Assembly: GCA_021186555.1 (NCBI GenBank)
Contig: JAJKFL010000042.1
Location: forward strand, 24,427,521-24,491,520
Source of the DNA: Reticulitermes speratus
Lineage: Eukaryota > Arthropoda > Insecta > Blattodea > Rhinotermitidae
Direction of reading: 5' to 3'
DNA: 64,000 nucleotides
Position 1 is the stretch's first letter; each line of letters starts with the position of its first letter. Below are positions 1 through 12,100 of this stretch, piece after piece. The notes under the pieces were generated by a model, which saw only the letters and a list, made by a program, of their open reading frames with translations, did not search any database and was not told where the DNA came from. The position numbers and the translations under genes were made by a program.

Positions 1-1149
1 CACGGCACTTTGATAATAATTGCACCAGGTAAGCGACGTGTTCCACTTTCTTCAGTCACTTTACTTAGTCGGACCTCTTCTACCTAAGGTGTAGAGGAAG
101 TGAAGTGAAATGACATGAAGTGAAGTTGTTTGCTTGTAATCAACTAAAATTTTGGATATGAGGGGGATTGACCCACAGTATTGTAGATTTGTTTAGGGAT
201 TACTCCCCTAGGAGGGTTGGCTCCTTCACACTTAACGAGCCCCTCCTGCCCTTACCAGAGCCTCATTAGCCATTTTCAGGATTCTCACTAGGCCTTCTCG
301 ACTACTGTAGCTGTCCTGGGGATAAATCCCCACCATATTTTACCCCAACGAGCAATTCCCAACTTTGCCCACCCCTCGTGACGAGGACACTGAGCTTGGA
401 TTTTGAGGGACGTGTTCCAATCTCATGAAAGCAGTTTTTGGATGTACCTTAGCAGACTACCCACCTTCACTTTTGGCAGTAAAGTGTAAATTTAAACTTA
501 TGATTTGTTTATAATAAGTCGAAGCTTAGGGTTGCAGAACACGCTGGATTATAGCCAATCTGCAAGAATTCTGAAAACTGACTAATTGCACCCTCTCATG
601 CCCTAACTTCCCTTGCTTTCAAAAAACAAAGTCTCCATTAATTTTGAATTTTTCTTAATTCTGCACTTCCCAGTGTGGCCCTGTTCAAGTAATGAGTATC
701 CTTTCTGATTGGGTGACAAGGTCACTAATTGCTCACATCATTGGGCTTGGTTCAGAAGACCCCTGGACTTCTCTCTTACTAGCTAGCAAAGGCATGGTGG
801 CGTCACCTGCATTGCTGGACGAATTTTTACCCTACTCAGCTGTCAAGTCTCCAATTTTTGGGTATCTGCAGTTCCATATTTCCTGTTAGCTTTGACAGCT
901 GACAAATGACATTCTTACTTGTTGCCTGGTACATCTAGCCACTCGCTCATGAGGTCTTCCTTAAGTAGCCTCTAGTACCCAGATATTACAACTTGCTATA
1001 TAACTCTATAATTAAAAATTCTTTCCCTCATATTTCTACATAATTTATCTATGTATTAGCCGGTCATGACCTTTGCCAGGATTCAAACTCAAATAAGACG
1101 ATTACAACCTCGTCTAATCCGCCCATAAAATCAGTCTTTTTTTATCTTC
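1..1149. other. no recognised gene; probable upstream tepsin intron or flank
   Basis: I saw no convincing exon. Bases about 1050-1130 resemble, on the minus strand, a worn tRNA-like SINE head (a box-B-like GAGTTTGAATCC). The remainder is unassigned. Confidence 0.35.
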
Positions 1150-4100
1150 TTGCCACATGTTACCATGGAAATGAGACTGCTTGTGACTTGAAATTTGCCA
1201 TTCAGTGTATTCCATAGATGTCTAAGCATCTTTATGAAGTTTCAGGTGGTGGGGGCTGTATTTCATGCAATTCTTCTGGGATGCTGCTAAGAAATCAACA
1301 TTGTTATATGCCCAGTTTCTCAGTTAAAATGGTACATGTGATCTGAGAAGCCTTAGGATATTGCTGCTTGTTATTGACCATTTTCTTTAGACAGTGATTG
1401 GCTAGAAATAGTGCTGAGGCAATTTTGTGAGTAACCGTCTTTACTGGAAATTCCTGTATTGAATCATCAGGTGAATATTGCCATATAATTCTCAGAAGAT
1501 GCTGAAAGATTTTAGCAATGTAGACTCTAAAGCACACTTGATGTGTACAGAAACAGAGAACAGTGGAGCAGAGGTCTTGTTGGATGGTGGATCTGATTGT
1601 AATGTGTCATCATGTGACAATCCAGTTGATGTTTTGACACTTACATTAAAAATAACTCGAGTTGAGGTTGTACGCGAGTTCTTGTAAGACTGGAGTGTGT
1701 AAATAGAAGCAATGTTCCTCTTTACCACTTTCTTCTTGAATGGGCTGCATGTGGCCTATTGCCATATACTCCTTCATGAGTCCATGATGCTTAGCTTTAA
1801 GGTCTGGGTTTCTTGAAAGCCTGCTTTTGATTTGTAAGAGTTTGCATTCAGCAGTCTGTGGATTTCCCAAATTGGGATCAATTTTCATAGGTAGCTGAAC
1901 ATAGAATCTGCCTTCTGTTGATGCATGTGAAATGTTCCTCATATTCTCATTGTTACTGGGGAAGAAATGGTTAATCAGTGATTCAGTTTCCCAAAACCTT
2001 TGTGACTGATCAAGGTTGACATAATTTTTTATAAAGAAAGCCTGCTGTGGAGCTTGGCTGGGCAAAGCTGCTGGAATCTTGCCAGATACAGTATATCTGT
2101 TGTAGTTTCTTGCAGAATGTGTTAGTTTTCTGCTCGTGTTTTCTTACCAAGGCATAAAATGTCATTGAACAAATTCGCATCTATTAAAAGTTTGGTAGTG
2201 TTGTGACGATTTAAGTTGTACACATTCTGTAATGTTCCAGTCCACAGTGTCCATTGTTGTAGCTGGGATGTTTCCAGTTATATTAATCCAGATGGCAATG
2301 TCCAATATCATATGCCAATTGATGTACCTAGATTTCAAATGTAGAGAGACTGTGTGATAACTCGCTGGGCTTGCTTACTGATGCCTTGAATTGAGGCAAG
2401 ACTTTAAACCTTGTTAACCTTAAACATTTGCACGCAAAACCCGATTGTGTGGTTTGCCCTTAAATGTTCAGGAAATATTTCTGCCTGAGTGGAAGAGAGA
2501 ATCTAAGGTAGATTCTATTGTAGTTGAATGTGCTGCTTGTTGTTTTGAGTTTGTGGCTGGACAACATAAATGTCACAAGTTTAACGTATTTTATTACATT
2601 TTTGACATTAGTATGTTGGACACTCATGGGATGTAACATTCAGTTTAATGCGCCAGAAACACAAGTGAGCTTGTTTTGCAAGTGATTGGCATTTTCTTGG
2701 TTGCTGATCTTTAAATTAGCATATGTGTAAGGAGTAGTGAGTGTTTTGTTAGTGTGGACACAGAGATTGTGTTGTGATGTCTATATGTGAGTCATAGATC
2801 AGTTTGAGAGCCTTGCACTTATCTTCAAGAAAAATGATTACCGTATATTCTCGAATCTAATGCGCATCCGAATCTAATGCGCACCCAGTTTTTGGCGACT
2901 TCTTAAACGAAAAAAAGTTAGTTCGCGATTGTAATGCGCACCTTTCCTTCAACCACCCCTTGCCCACGGGGCGACTGATTGAATAATATTGGATGTTACC
3001 AATGCGTTCAAATCCGACGCTACGCCTGTGGCCGATGAGTCATACCGATAGAGGCGGGGCCTTTCTCAACAGACGTGCGCAATCTCGTCTGAAGCCAGCT
3101 GAGCTTTAGTTGTTGAAACGTGGGAGGTGCCTGTTCCAATTTGTCGTGTATCGTAGTTATGGAAGAGGGACACCTGAAATCTAAACGACTCTCATATACG
3201 GCAAAGTTCAAACGTGAAGTTATTTGGTGCGCAGAGGAGAATGGAAACCGCAAAGCCGCTGCAATTTTTGGAGTTGATGAAAGCAACGTTCGACTATGGC
3301 GGAAACACAAGGCAGCGATGACATTGTATGGGAGGACGATGTTGAAGATAAAGATGATAGTGACTGGGTGGAGAGCACGGATAATGATTCAGTTATGAGT
3401 GATGACGGCGAGTCTGATGAATAATAAATTATAATAATAAATAATAAAATAATAGATTATTGTATTGTTCTTACGGCACGTACAGCAGCTCAATCATTTT
3501 TCCAAAATCCAGCTCTAGACCGCGAATCTAATCCGCACGCGAATCTAATACGCATCTGATTTTTTAGCCCTCTAAAACTGTAAAAAGGGTGCGCATTAGA
3601 TTCGAGAATATACGGTACTTAGCAAGAACTAGAACTTCCTGTGATGCTGTCATTAGTTCCCTTTCCTTGTTAGTGTATGGATCTAGTTTTGCAAGAATCA
3701 GTAACAAGTTCATGTAGAGGTATTGTCAGAGTGCCTGAAGGTATTCATGTGACTGTTTATATAATTAATGCATGCAAGTTAGAAGCTACTCCCTTTGAGA
3801 CTGGGGATTTCATAAAGTTGTCTAATACAACGTGTGGCTATCAGTTTGATGTTATTTCAAGGAAATTTAAAGTTGTCATTTGTGACTGGTAAATTTTGAA
3901 TTAGCACTATGGCTTCCTCAAGACATACAGATATGAGGTAATGTTGTTTCTAAACATTTGACAACAGTTGAGTGTTGTGAATGATTAATACTTCAGATCT
4001 ATTCCACAAATGCAACCATTTACACATGTTGCCAATGGAAGTAGGGAATACAATTATTGGTAATTTGTGTGAAGCACTGGAATTGATGGAAGAAGTATGA

Positions 4101-4450
4101 TGACTGCTTACAACAAAGTGTCCACTGCAGTGACCAGGAAAGTTGTGTCCTGACCTTGAATAGAGGGAAACAGACTATAGTAGTTCATTAAATTTAGCAA
4201 CAACACGAAAATACTAGTTTTGAAACTGCTCGTGATCAGACAGGTGATCTCTGTCAGCAGAGCATTCTAATTCATCGTGAATTACCTTATACTTGGTCCA
4301 AATATCTGATAATGTAGCATATCTCACTTTAATTTCATGAATCGTATGTTCCCTATGTTCAATAAATGTTTTCATGCATATTAAATCTGCTTTATTATGG
4401 CACTCTGCTTGATTAGAAGAGCTCTCCTGTCAGAATAAGGCATAAGAAGG
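1150..4450 (-). mobile_element. BEL/Pao LTR-retrotransposon fossil (gag, protease and RT parts)
   Basis: Read on the minus strand from 4450 downwards, short segments in several frames resemble BEL/Pao gag (about 4400-3650 and 2840-2640), then an aspartic protease region (about 2420-2150), then the N-terminal reverse transcriptase region (about 2065-1200). It is heavily broken, with many breaks, and clearly old. A pogo-type element (2841-3615) is inserted in the gag part. Integrase and LTRs were not recognised; the downstream end appears truncated near 1150. Confidence 0.75.
2841..3615 (+). mobile_element. pogo/Tigger-like internally deleted DNA transposon
   Basis: Terminal inverted repeats of at least 26 bp begin CCGTATATTCTCGAATCTAA and are flanked by TA on both sides (2839-2840, 3616-3617), as in pogo elements. 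A start at 3159 opens a CENP-B-type helix-turn-helix (SYTAKFKREVIWCAEENGNR, FGVDESNVRLWRK). From 3320 the next frame reads an acidic tail ending DDGESDE with TAA at 3422, like pogo transposase C-termini. The catalytic core between them is missing, and the two ends are joined out of frame. 775 bp, non-autonomous. It lies within the gag part of the BEL/Pao fossil, so it is the younger of the two. Confidence 0.85.
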
Positions 4451-5939
4451 TAGACATAAGAATCATCTAACCTGTATAACTTTGAAGTAATGGTGACTTG
4501 GGAATCTAGCTATGTAGGCCACCACTGGCCTAATTGGATGATGATACAGACACCAGTGTTTTGTAGGAATCTTCTGCGTGCATATTCAGGGTAGAACATA
4601 CCATCTTAGGGTGGAATATACCCTGAAGATGGGGGCAGTAGTTTCCCCAAAATTTGGTATTTGTCTACTGACTACACAGCATCACATCCAAGAAGACTGC
4701 AATCTGCTTCACTTTTAGGAGTCCCTTGGTTCACGTTTTGGCCAACACACTGGCCATTCTGACTGACTGTTCTGCCTTTGCTTCAATAAATTACCATAAT
4801 TGCCTCTTTCCACATCCTGTTATCTTGCCAGTCAGTGCAAATCACTTACATAGTGTAAAAAATATACCATGAAACATGGCCAGTAAACCCTTCCCTGCAC
4901 TCCCAGACATGTGGACCAGTGCAGCATGTTTAAAAGTGTTGAACATGGTGTAGCATCTACTGTTATCCCAGGTAGTTGTAATGAATCTCCTTTTTTTTTT
5001 TTTTTTCAAGCAGCATACTTATTACCCTCTTTGTCATAAGATTTCTGAGCAAAACTCATCAAGCCTACTGCTCAATTGCATAGATGTCTAGTCATGCAGA
5101 CCTATTACAATTATTATTATTATTTTTTTTACTTATTACTGAAGCAGTCCATGTGAAATTTGTCGGATATAACCTCAAAGGTTTTTAACATGCGCGTTGG
5201 TACCCATTTATGCTGAAACAGTATTTTGTATATAATGTGTAGGCATATTTATGATGTATCCTACCACTTCAGATGACCCCAGCTTCAGTGGTCAAACCCA
5301 GAGCTGAAGAAACGTTTTGCGTGGTTGCCATGTTGCTATTTTATATTCAACAAAAAATTATTGTACAAACTGCTTATATTTTTAGAAAATCTGTTGTCAT
5401 GTATCATTTTGGGATCCATATGTAAGTGAGCAAATGTCACTTCTGCCTCACAAGTTTGCACATCCATCATATTGTTACCATTGTAGGAAATTCCGAGTCG
5501 CTTCAAATGGCACAGTGCTTGTACTAGGCATTATATTAATTGGTCGACTGATTGAAAATTTGGAAGGTCAATGGGGGCATATAGGATGGTGATTTCATAA
5601 ACATACTTTCTGCTCTTAAATTTCCTAGTATACATTATTTGAAATCACAGGTTTAATATTGTGATGCTAGAAAATGACTTAAATATGAGCCCATAGTGAA
5701 AATGTTAATTCCATGAATAAAGGATGTTTGTAGTTGACAAAGACTCCTAAATAAATAACAAAAGCTGGATAAAATCTTGTTTGTAAAATCCCATGAACAG
5801 TAGTACAGTAGCATGTACAAACTTTACATGGCCTGACAGACAGAAAGACCATTGCCCTCCTGGTTGTTGACTGCCTTTATCTTACTTAATATGGTCAAGA
5901 AGGATGGTCCTGGGGTTCATGTGGTTTGTGATTTTTAAG
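4451..5939. other. no recognised gene
   Basis: Bases about 4600-4720 carry one partial copy of an interspersed repeat also seen near 8225-8400 and 17555-17690. No ENTH-like exon was seen. Confidence 0.35.
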
Positions 5940-6108
5940 GAAGTCTTGGACATGTTATTTAGTCCCACCCTGATTCAGCAAGATGATACAGAAGGAGAAG
6001 TATTGCAAAATGAAGAAAGAGGAAGGCTGCAGCTTGGAGGTTTGGGTTCATCAGCAAACATGAATGGAAAATATGAAGGATTTGGAAGTAGTCCTCTTAA
6101 TAGAGAAG
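5940..6108 (+). CDS. tepsin: tepsin exon (end of ENTH part, GFG motif)
   Basis: Acceptor TTTTTAAG at 5939. Reads [16 protein letters not shown] through [14 protein letters not shown] plus one base. Donor GTAATG. An alternative acceptor at 5978 would shorten the exon by 39 bases in the same frame. Confidence 0.75.
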
Positions 6109-9100
6109 GTAATGTATTACATGTATGTGGATTATTTGGCCATCAAACTGCAGTGAAGTCATGGATTAAAATGTTGCATGTCTCATCCAGACATTACACT
6201 TCCCCCTCCAGTGTACGTCTTTGTATTTTCCTTTTGTAATCTACCCAGTGACAACTTTCATTAGCAGTAAGCATTTTGAGCTGGATGACTTTGAACAGAG
6301 GGGTCGGAGGGGAATGCAACATTAGGCAGAATAGGGGAACTCAGAGTGCTTGATTCACATCATCCATGCATTGTTCTGCAACATCAGGTCTGTTTCACAC
6401 TGCAAGGAATAGCTAATTTACCCAATAAATGTTCTACTTGAAGTACAGGATTTGGCAAATTGTAAATTTTGCTCTCTTTCATACGTAACCATTCTGTGTG
6501 TATATGTGGAAGAACATAGTATTCACAATTGTGAGTCACTTCTGTGGTTTGTAACAATGTGACACAGGCACTTGTGCCTCATATTTGGCATGTGTTCACT
6601 TCATATTTCAACCAGAATCTAGTGTCCTGAGTGTAAATTCCAGTTTTTTCCTCAGTGCCTCTACAATAGGGGCAGTACATATAATCGTGCATGTCAGTTA
6701 CACATCAGTATATCATGTAACAAACCAACAGCTGTTTCTGTATTCATGTGAAATATCGAAATTTGCTTTCAGTTACTGACTGAAGAAATGAGTCATAAGA
6801 TCACCAAAATTGTGGGGGAGATATCAGAACCATCTTGGAACTCGGCAACAAGTCGTAATGACCTATACCTGTGTAGTGTATGATGATCATGATCATCATC
6901 ATCATCATGTCACCACAAGCTAATGATGATAATGACAGTGATGAGGGTGGACATTAACAGCTCATAGCTGTACAAACTTCCGGTTTGTGGGGGGAAAAAA
7001 AAAAGAAGTAGTTAGTGTAAAACAGAGGGTGTAGTTTCAAGGCAGACTTCATTAGCTGCCTTCTTTCAGTATTTGTTACAAATTGGTTTTTGTTGATGAG
7101 CTGTTTCTGTATTCATGTGAAATATCGAAATTTGCTTTCAGTTACTGACTGAAGAAATGAGTCATAAGATCACCAAAATTGTGGGGGAGATATCAGAACC
7201 ATCTTGGAACTCAGCAACAAGTCATAATGACCTATACCTGTGTAGTGTATGATGATGATGATCATGATCATCATCATCATCATGTCACCACAAGCTAATG
7301 ATGATAATGACAGCTCATAGCTGTACAAACTTCCTGTCTGCCAAAAAAAAAAAAAAATTGTAAAACAGGGTTTAGTTTCAAGGCAGACTTCATTAGCTGC
7401 CTTCTTTCAGTATTTGTTATAAATTGGTTTTTGTTGAGGATACAAAGGTCATGTAAAGATTAAAAGAAGAAGAAGATTAGTTTGGTGACTGCATGGCACA
7501 GCCGTAATATTCTCAACAGTTGTCTGTCTACTGTTACAGAAACAATTAAAGGGAAGATGATGGACATGTTGGAGAAATTTATGCATCCAGCAGATGAAAT
7601 AGCTGAGAAGATAAAATCAGCTCTGACAAGTTCATCTGGTGATTACGAGGCTGTTCCTGTGGACCAACTGATAGACTCGAGCATTGAGAATCAGCCCACA
7701 CAAGTACATAAAGTAACAATGAAAATAAAAGGTTTTAGTCATCTTCTTTCAATTCTCCATGTTTAGATATAATTCACATATTTAGTGAAACCAATCTGTG
7801 GTGGTGAAAAAAAAAGTTACGTACACTGGTTCTGTAAGTTGTGACATGTTGTATAAAACATGCCCCTTCAACTTCAGACCAATAAAGGGGTGAATTGTGA
7901 CTTCTCCATCTACTGAAATACTGCAGTATATTACCTGAAAACAAACTCCCATTCAGTGTGCAAGTACTGTAAAACTCCTATTTAATGAATTGCTGGGGGA
8001 TTAGAATATATTTCACTAAATCAAGGTTTTTGTTAAATGGAGGTTACATTGTTTATATGAAGCTATTGTCAGGACATGAAAAAATCATCACTAAATTTGG
8101 GATTTCACTAAATGCGGGAACATCAAATCGGGGTTTTACTGTACCATGATAATAAATCTTGGGGTTATATAAAAGATAGGGAATTTCCAGAGTAACAGAG
8201 CACTATTACCTTGGAGGATTCTGGTTTCTTAGGATGCAATTCTGCATCACTGGGTGGTTACTGGCATTTTAAAGGAGCATGTCGCAGTCATTTGCAGGGG
8301 TTTAAGGTTCATCAAGAATTATGCAGCATCACATCCCAGAAGATTGGAATCTGAAATTAAACCACTGTGAAAACCTCAAATCTTGACTATTTATACAGTC
8401 TCTGTTCCTTGCATTTATGGAGTTTAACCTTTATCTAAAGAGATTTAAATGGAAATGGTAGGGTCTCTGTGCCAAAATTTTCCTGGCTGGAGTATTTAAA
8501 TTTTTATGCATTGCATAAGAAAAACATGAATAATATTTGAACTGAAAAAAATAGATTTATGAAATCACTTCTATTTCATAGGGAATGATACAGGCTTTTT
8601 GCAGTGCCTCTTGTAAAGACAATAAGTTTCCTTATTCTCCAAATATATTGGATAAACGTCCAGAAGATTCAATATTTTGAGATTATTTTATTCCATTTTT
8701 TCATTTGGAGAGTTCTGTGGGAATTTCATGTTCTTAAGTTGCCAGCAGCAGAATTTGATGTGGCATGGCATCTGCTGTCCTTGTCAGCCCACAGCAACTG
8801 AAGTATAGAACCTGAACTCAGTGCAAGACAGTTAAAAACCCAACAAACATGAAAAATTGTAGGGTATTCCTGAACTTAAAGGAAGGTCAGGAAACACACA
8901 GAAATTCTTACAATTAAGAAGTAATTGAAGAATGTATTCCTGATTAAGAAGTTTAAGACAGCAATTGAAAGTAATGTAAAAGGATTTTCTTGCTATATTA
9001 AAAAAAAAGAAAATCCATATTATTACATTTGAACATAAATCTCTTCCAGCATTGAATGCAGGAAAGGGAAGTGACTTCATTTCATTCACAGAAAAGAAAT

Positions 9101-12100
9101 CAAAGCCATTTCTAACACTAGCCTTTGATATATAGAGTAATCTAAACACCGCAAACTTTGTGTGTCATTAGAGCAAAGTACACACCACAAGAATCCTGGT
9201 GTTCATGCATTGTGAGTAGTGCTCTGGCTTTGAAATGTAAGTCACGTTAGATTGAATAATTCTTTCTTCTGTTTATTGCCAGAATTTTTATCTTAGAATC
9301 TCTGTACATGTGTTGAGAAACCTTCAGATGAATCTTTAGAAGTGCAACACATGCCAGAGTGAACAGACTGAAGAAAAATAAACAGTACTGGTTTACAACA
9401 ATTTCAAGGCATCCAGGCCAGCTTAGGGGCCCACACAGCCTCTTATTCAATGGGTACCTGGGTTCTTTCGTGGGGATAAAGTGGCCGGAGCGTGAAGCTG
9501 ACCACAGAACTCCATCTAATGTGGAGTTATGAATGCGTGGAGCTATACCATTACTCCTTTTACAGCATTCAATACCGCTGTCCCACATTTCAGCTACACA
9601 CAAACTGAAATTTAAATGCGTGTCCAGAGTTCAGGACACGGGAAAGGGTTGATATTTATGTTACATTTTAGAATGATTGAGTGTTCAATGTGTTTAGTTT
9701 TAGTTAAAATATCATAGTTTGAGATATGTTACATTTGTGGTCTTGTTCTGTTTGTTGTATATATCTTATGTCCCCCATAGAGAAACATTAAATGTGGATA
9801 TTACTATCTGAAATATGTAAGATCACCAGCAAAATCCCTGAAGCAGAAGTGTGTAAAAAACAGCTGATCACATATGGTGTGAAACATCTCTAAATTTCTA
9901 CTGTTAGCAGTATCATGATGGCAGTTGCACAAACTGTCTGAGGTGCAAGCAGAACCATTACAGTTTATTTTTTCACTCTAAAGTTTTGTATGAAGTGTTA
10001 TATATCTTTGTATATTCTATATTATTATATTATTTATTAATGTAATATTCTTGAACATTCCATATATCAAGTGACCTACAATTATATTTTCTTACAAACA
10101 CGCCTTAGGCTCCTTTTTATTACACACACTGTTCACTGTTGGGTTGAACGTCAAGTTGCTGTCGGATGTCAGTGTTACTGCCACCTCAAATAATATTCAG
10201 TTGTCTATGGTTTACATTTTATAATTCGTTACTTGATAATAAATTTCTGATAAGTTATTCTGTTAACATCTGCTTCTCCATAATCAACAGGGTACTTCCA
10301 AATCAAACTGCTTGCCCACGAACCTTGTCCATTCGCTTTCTGTCATGGGATACTTTGGAAGGTAGGCCTTATGTGGTGCAGTTTTCCGGATTGAATTTAT
10401 TTCTCCATAACAACAATGATACTTACCTTCTAATCAATGTTGTTCCCTTCAGAGTAGTCTCATTCGGACTTTATTCATTAATACAGCAAGCCCAGTGATT
10501 GTGCACTGTTCAAAGTATTAATGGAATTCATTTTTTGGAACTTGACAAGTGTGTCCCTTGATCTTGCTTGAATCATGATGATATTCGATTTTCTTCCAAC
10601 ACCATCTTCAGTTTTGGGAAAAACAATGAGTCATGTGTCGTGAAGTCTGGTGAGTAGGTAGGATGTGGAATGACTCATCATTTTGCTTTTAGTCAGAAAT
10701 TCATGCACAGGAAGAGAGTTAGCGGGTACATTGTTATGGTGAAGAAACAGATCCCCTGTACTCCACTTTTCAGGTCATTTTCCCCACAGAGTCAGTGTAG
10801 TAATGTGGGTTTACACTTTGTCCTCATGGAACAAATTCATAGTGTACAACTACTCTGTGAACATCAGAGAAAAGAATGAGCATGTGCTGCACATTTGTGT
10901 GAATATGTCTTCTTTTTTAAGTGGAGATGATGGGCTCTTCCACTGGGATGACTGTTGCTTGGTTTCTGGGTCATACCCATAACCCCTGTCTCATCACCTG
11001 TGCTTTTCTTCAAAAGGAATTCTAGGATCTCTTTCAACCCTATCTTGAATATTCTGTCACATGTTGATATGATAATTCTTCTGATCCTCACTCAGCAGGC
11101 AGAAGCACAAATTTGGTGGCAGTCCAAGGCATATTAGATTATCTTTCAAAATGCTCTACTAAATGAAATTCTCAATATATTAGCAACTTCACAGGTAGTG
11201 AGCCTTCTGTCTTTGAGGACAAGATCCTTCACTTGATCTGCATCTTCATATGTTTTGCTCGTTGATGGACATCCCCAAGTGTTCCGCATTGTCACTAGGG
11301 GTCACACCACTTTTGAACTTAGAAAACCACCCAAAAACTTGAGTTCTTCCCCTGTCTGCCCTCCAAATGCTATGTTCAACATACTGAAAATTTCTGTAGC
11401 ATTTTTCCTCATTTCAAGCATAATTTTATACAAACACTGCTCATTCAAGTCTGCCATTTTATGTTTATGCTAGAATAATAAATGGATCAACTCAAACTGT
11501 ACTTAACAAGACATTACTAAAAAAATCACATGTGCTGCAGCCTAATTCCAAGTTGGAAATGACTCAATAGACTAGCTTCACTTAGGGGTAGAAGTTGGTG
11601 CTAGAAGCAGTAGTGCCATTTTCCTGTCAGGCCAGAAACTGTTTGATCACACCATATAAACGTTTATTATTATAATTTACTGTAGATAAAGAATGTGAGA
11701 GCAGTACAGAAACAGAGTTACTTTCCAATGATACAATAACTGAATTAAACACATTGATTACAAATGTGACAGTAAATTTATATTAACACTTCTGTACATC
11801 TACAGAAAATGAGAGGCAGGTTGGTTATTTGTAAAATTACATGACAAGTCATGTCAAGGTATATTAAACTTACTGAGATTATATGCAAAACCTTACAAAA
11901 TTATAGTGCAAATTTTTGTGAGGAAAGTGTCATGCATACTGCAGTATAGAATGCAGCCACATTACATTCTCATGGAGTAGTGTGTTAAGTGACATTGATA
12001 ATAAAGAAGACATTTTTCTCCAAAACAAAATCTCTTCTTTGTAGGTAATTTTATGGGCAGAAAGACACCATCAATATAACAATGCAGATATTCATGCTAA

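Noticed and set aside
3677-3892. Open frame that at first resembled an OB-fold of telomere protein POT1
   Set aside because: The opposite strand of the same region reads as part of the gag of a BEL/Pao fossil, and no other POT1-like exon lies nearby.
6773-6880. Possible extra tepsin exon after CTTTCAG (LTEEMSHK...)
   Set aside because: With the one-base carry from the exon ending at 6108 it meets a stop after three codons, and skipping it keeps phase exactly. It is also duplicated in the intron.
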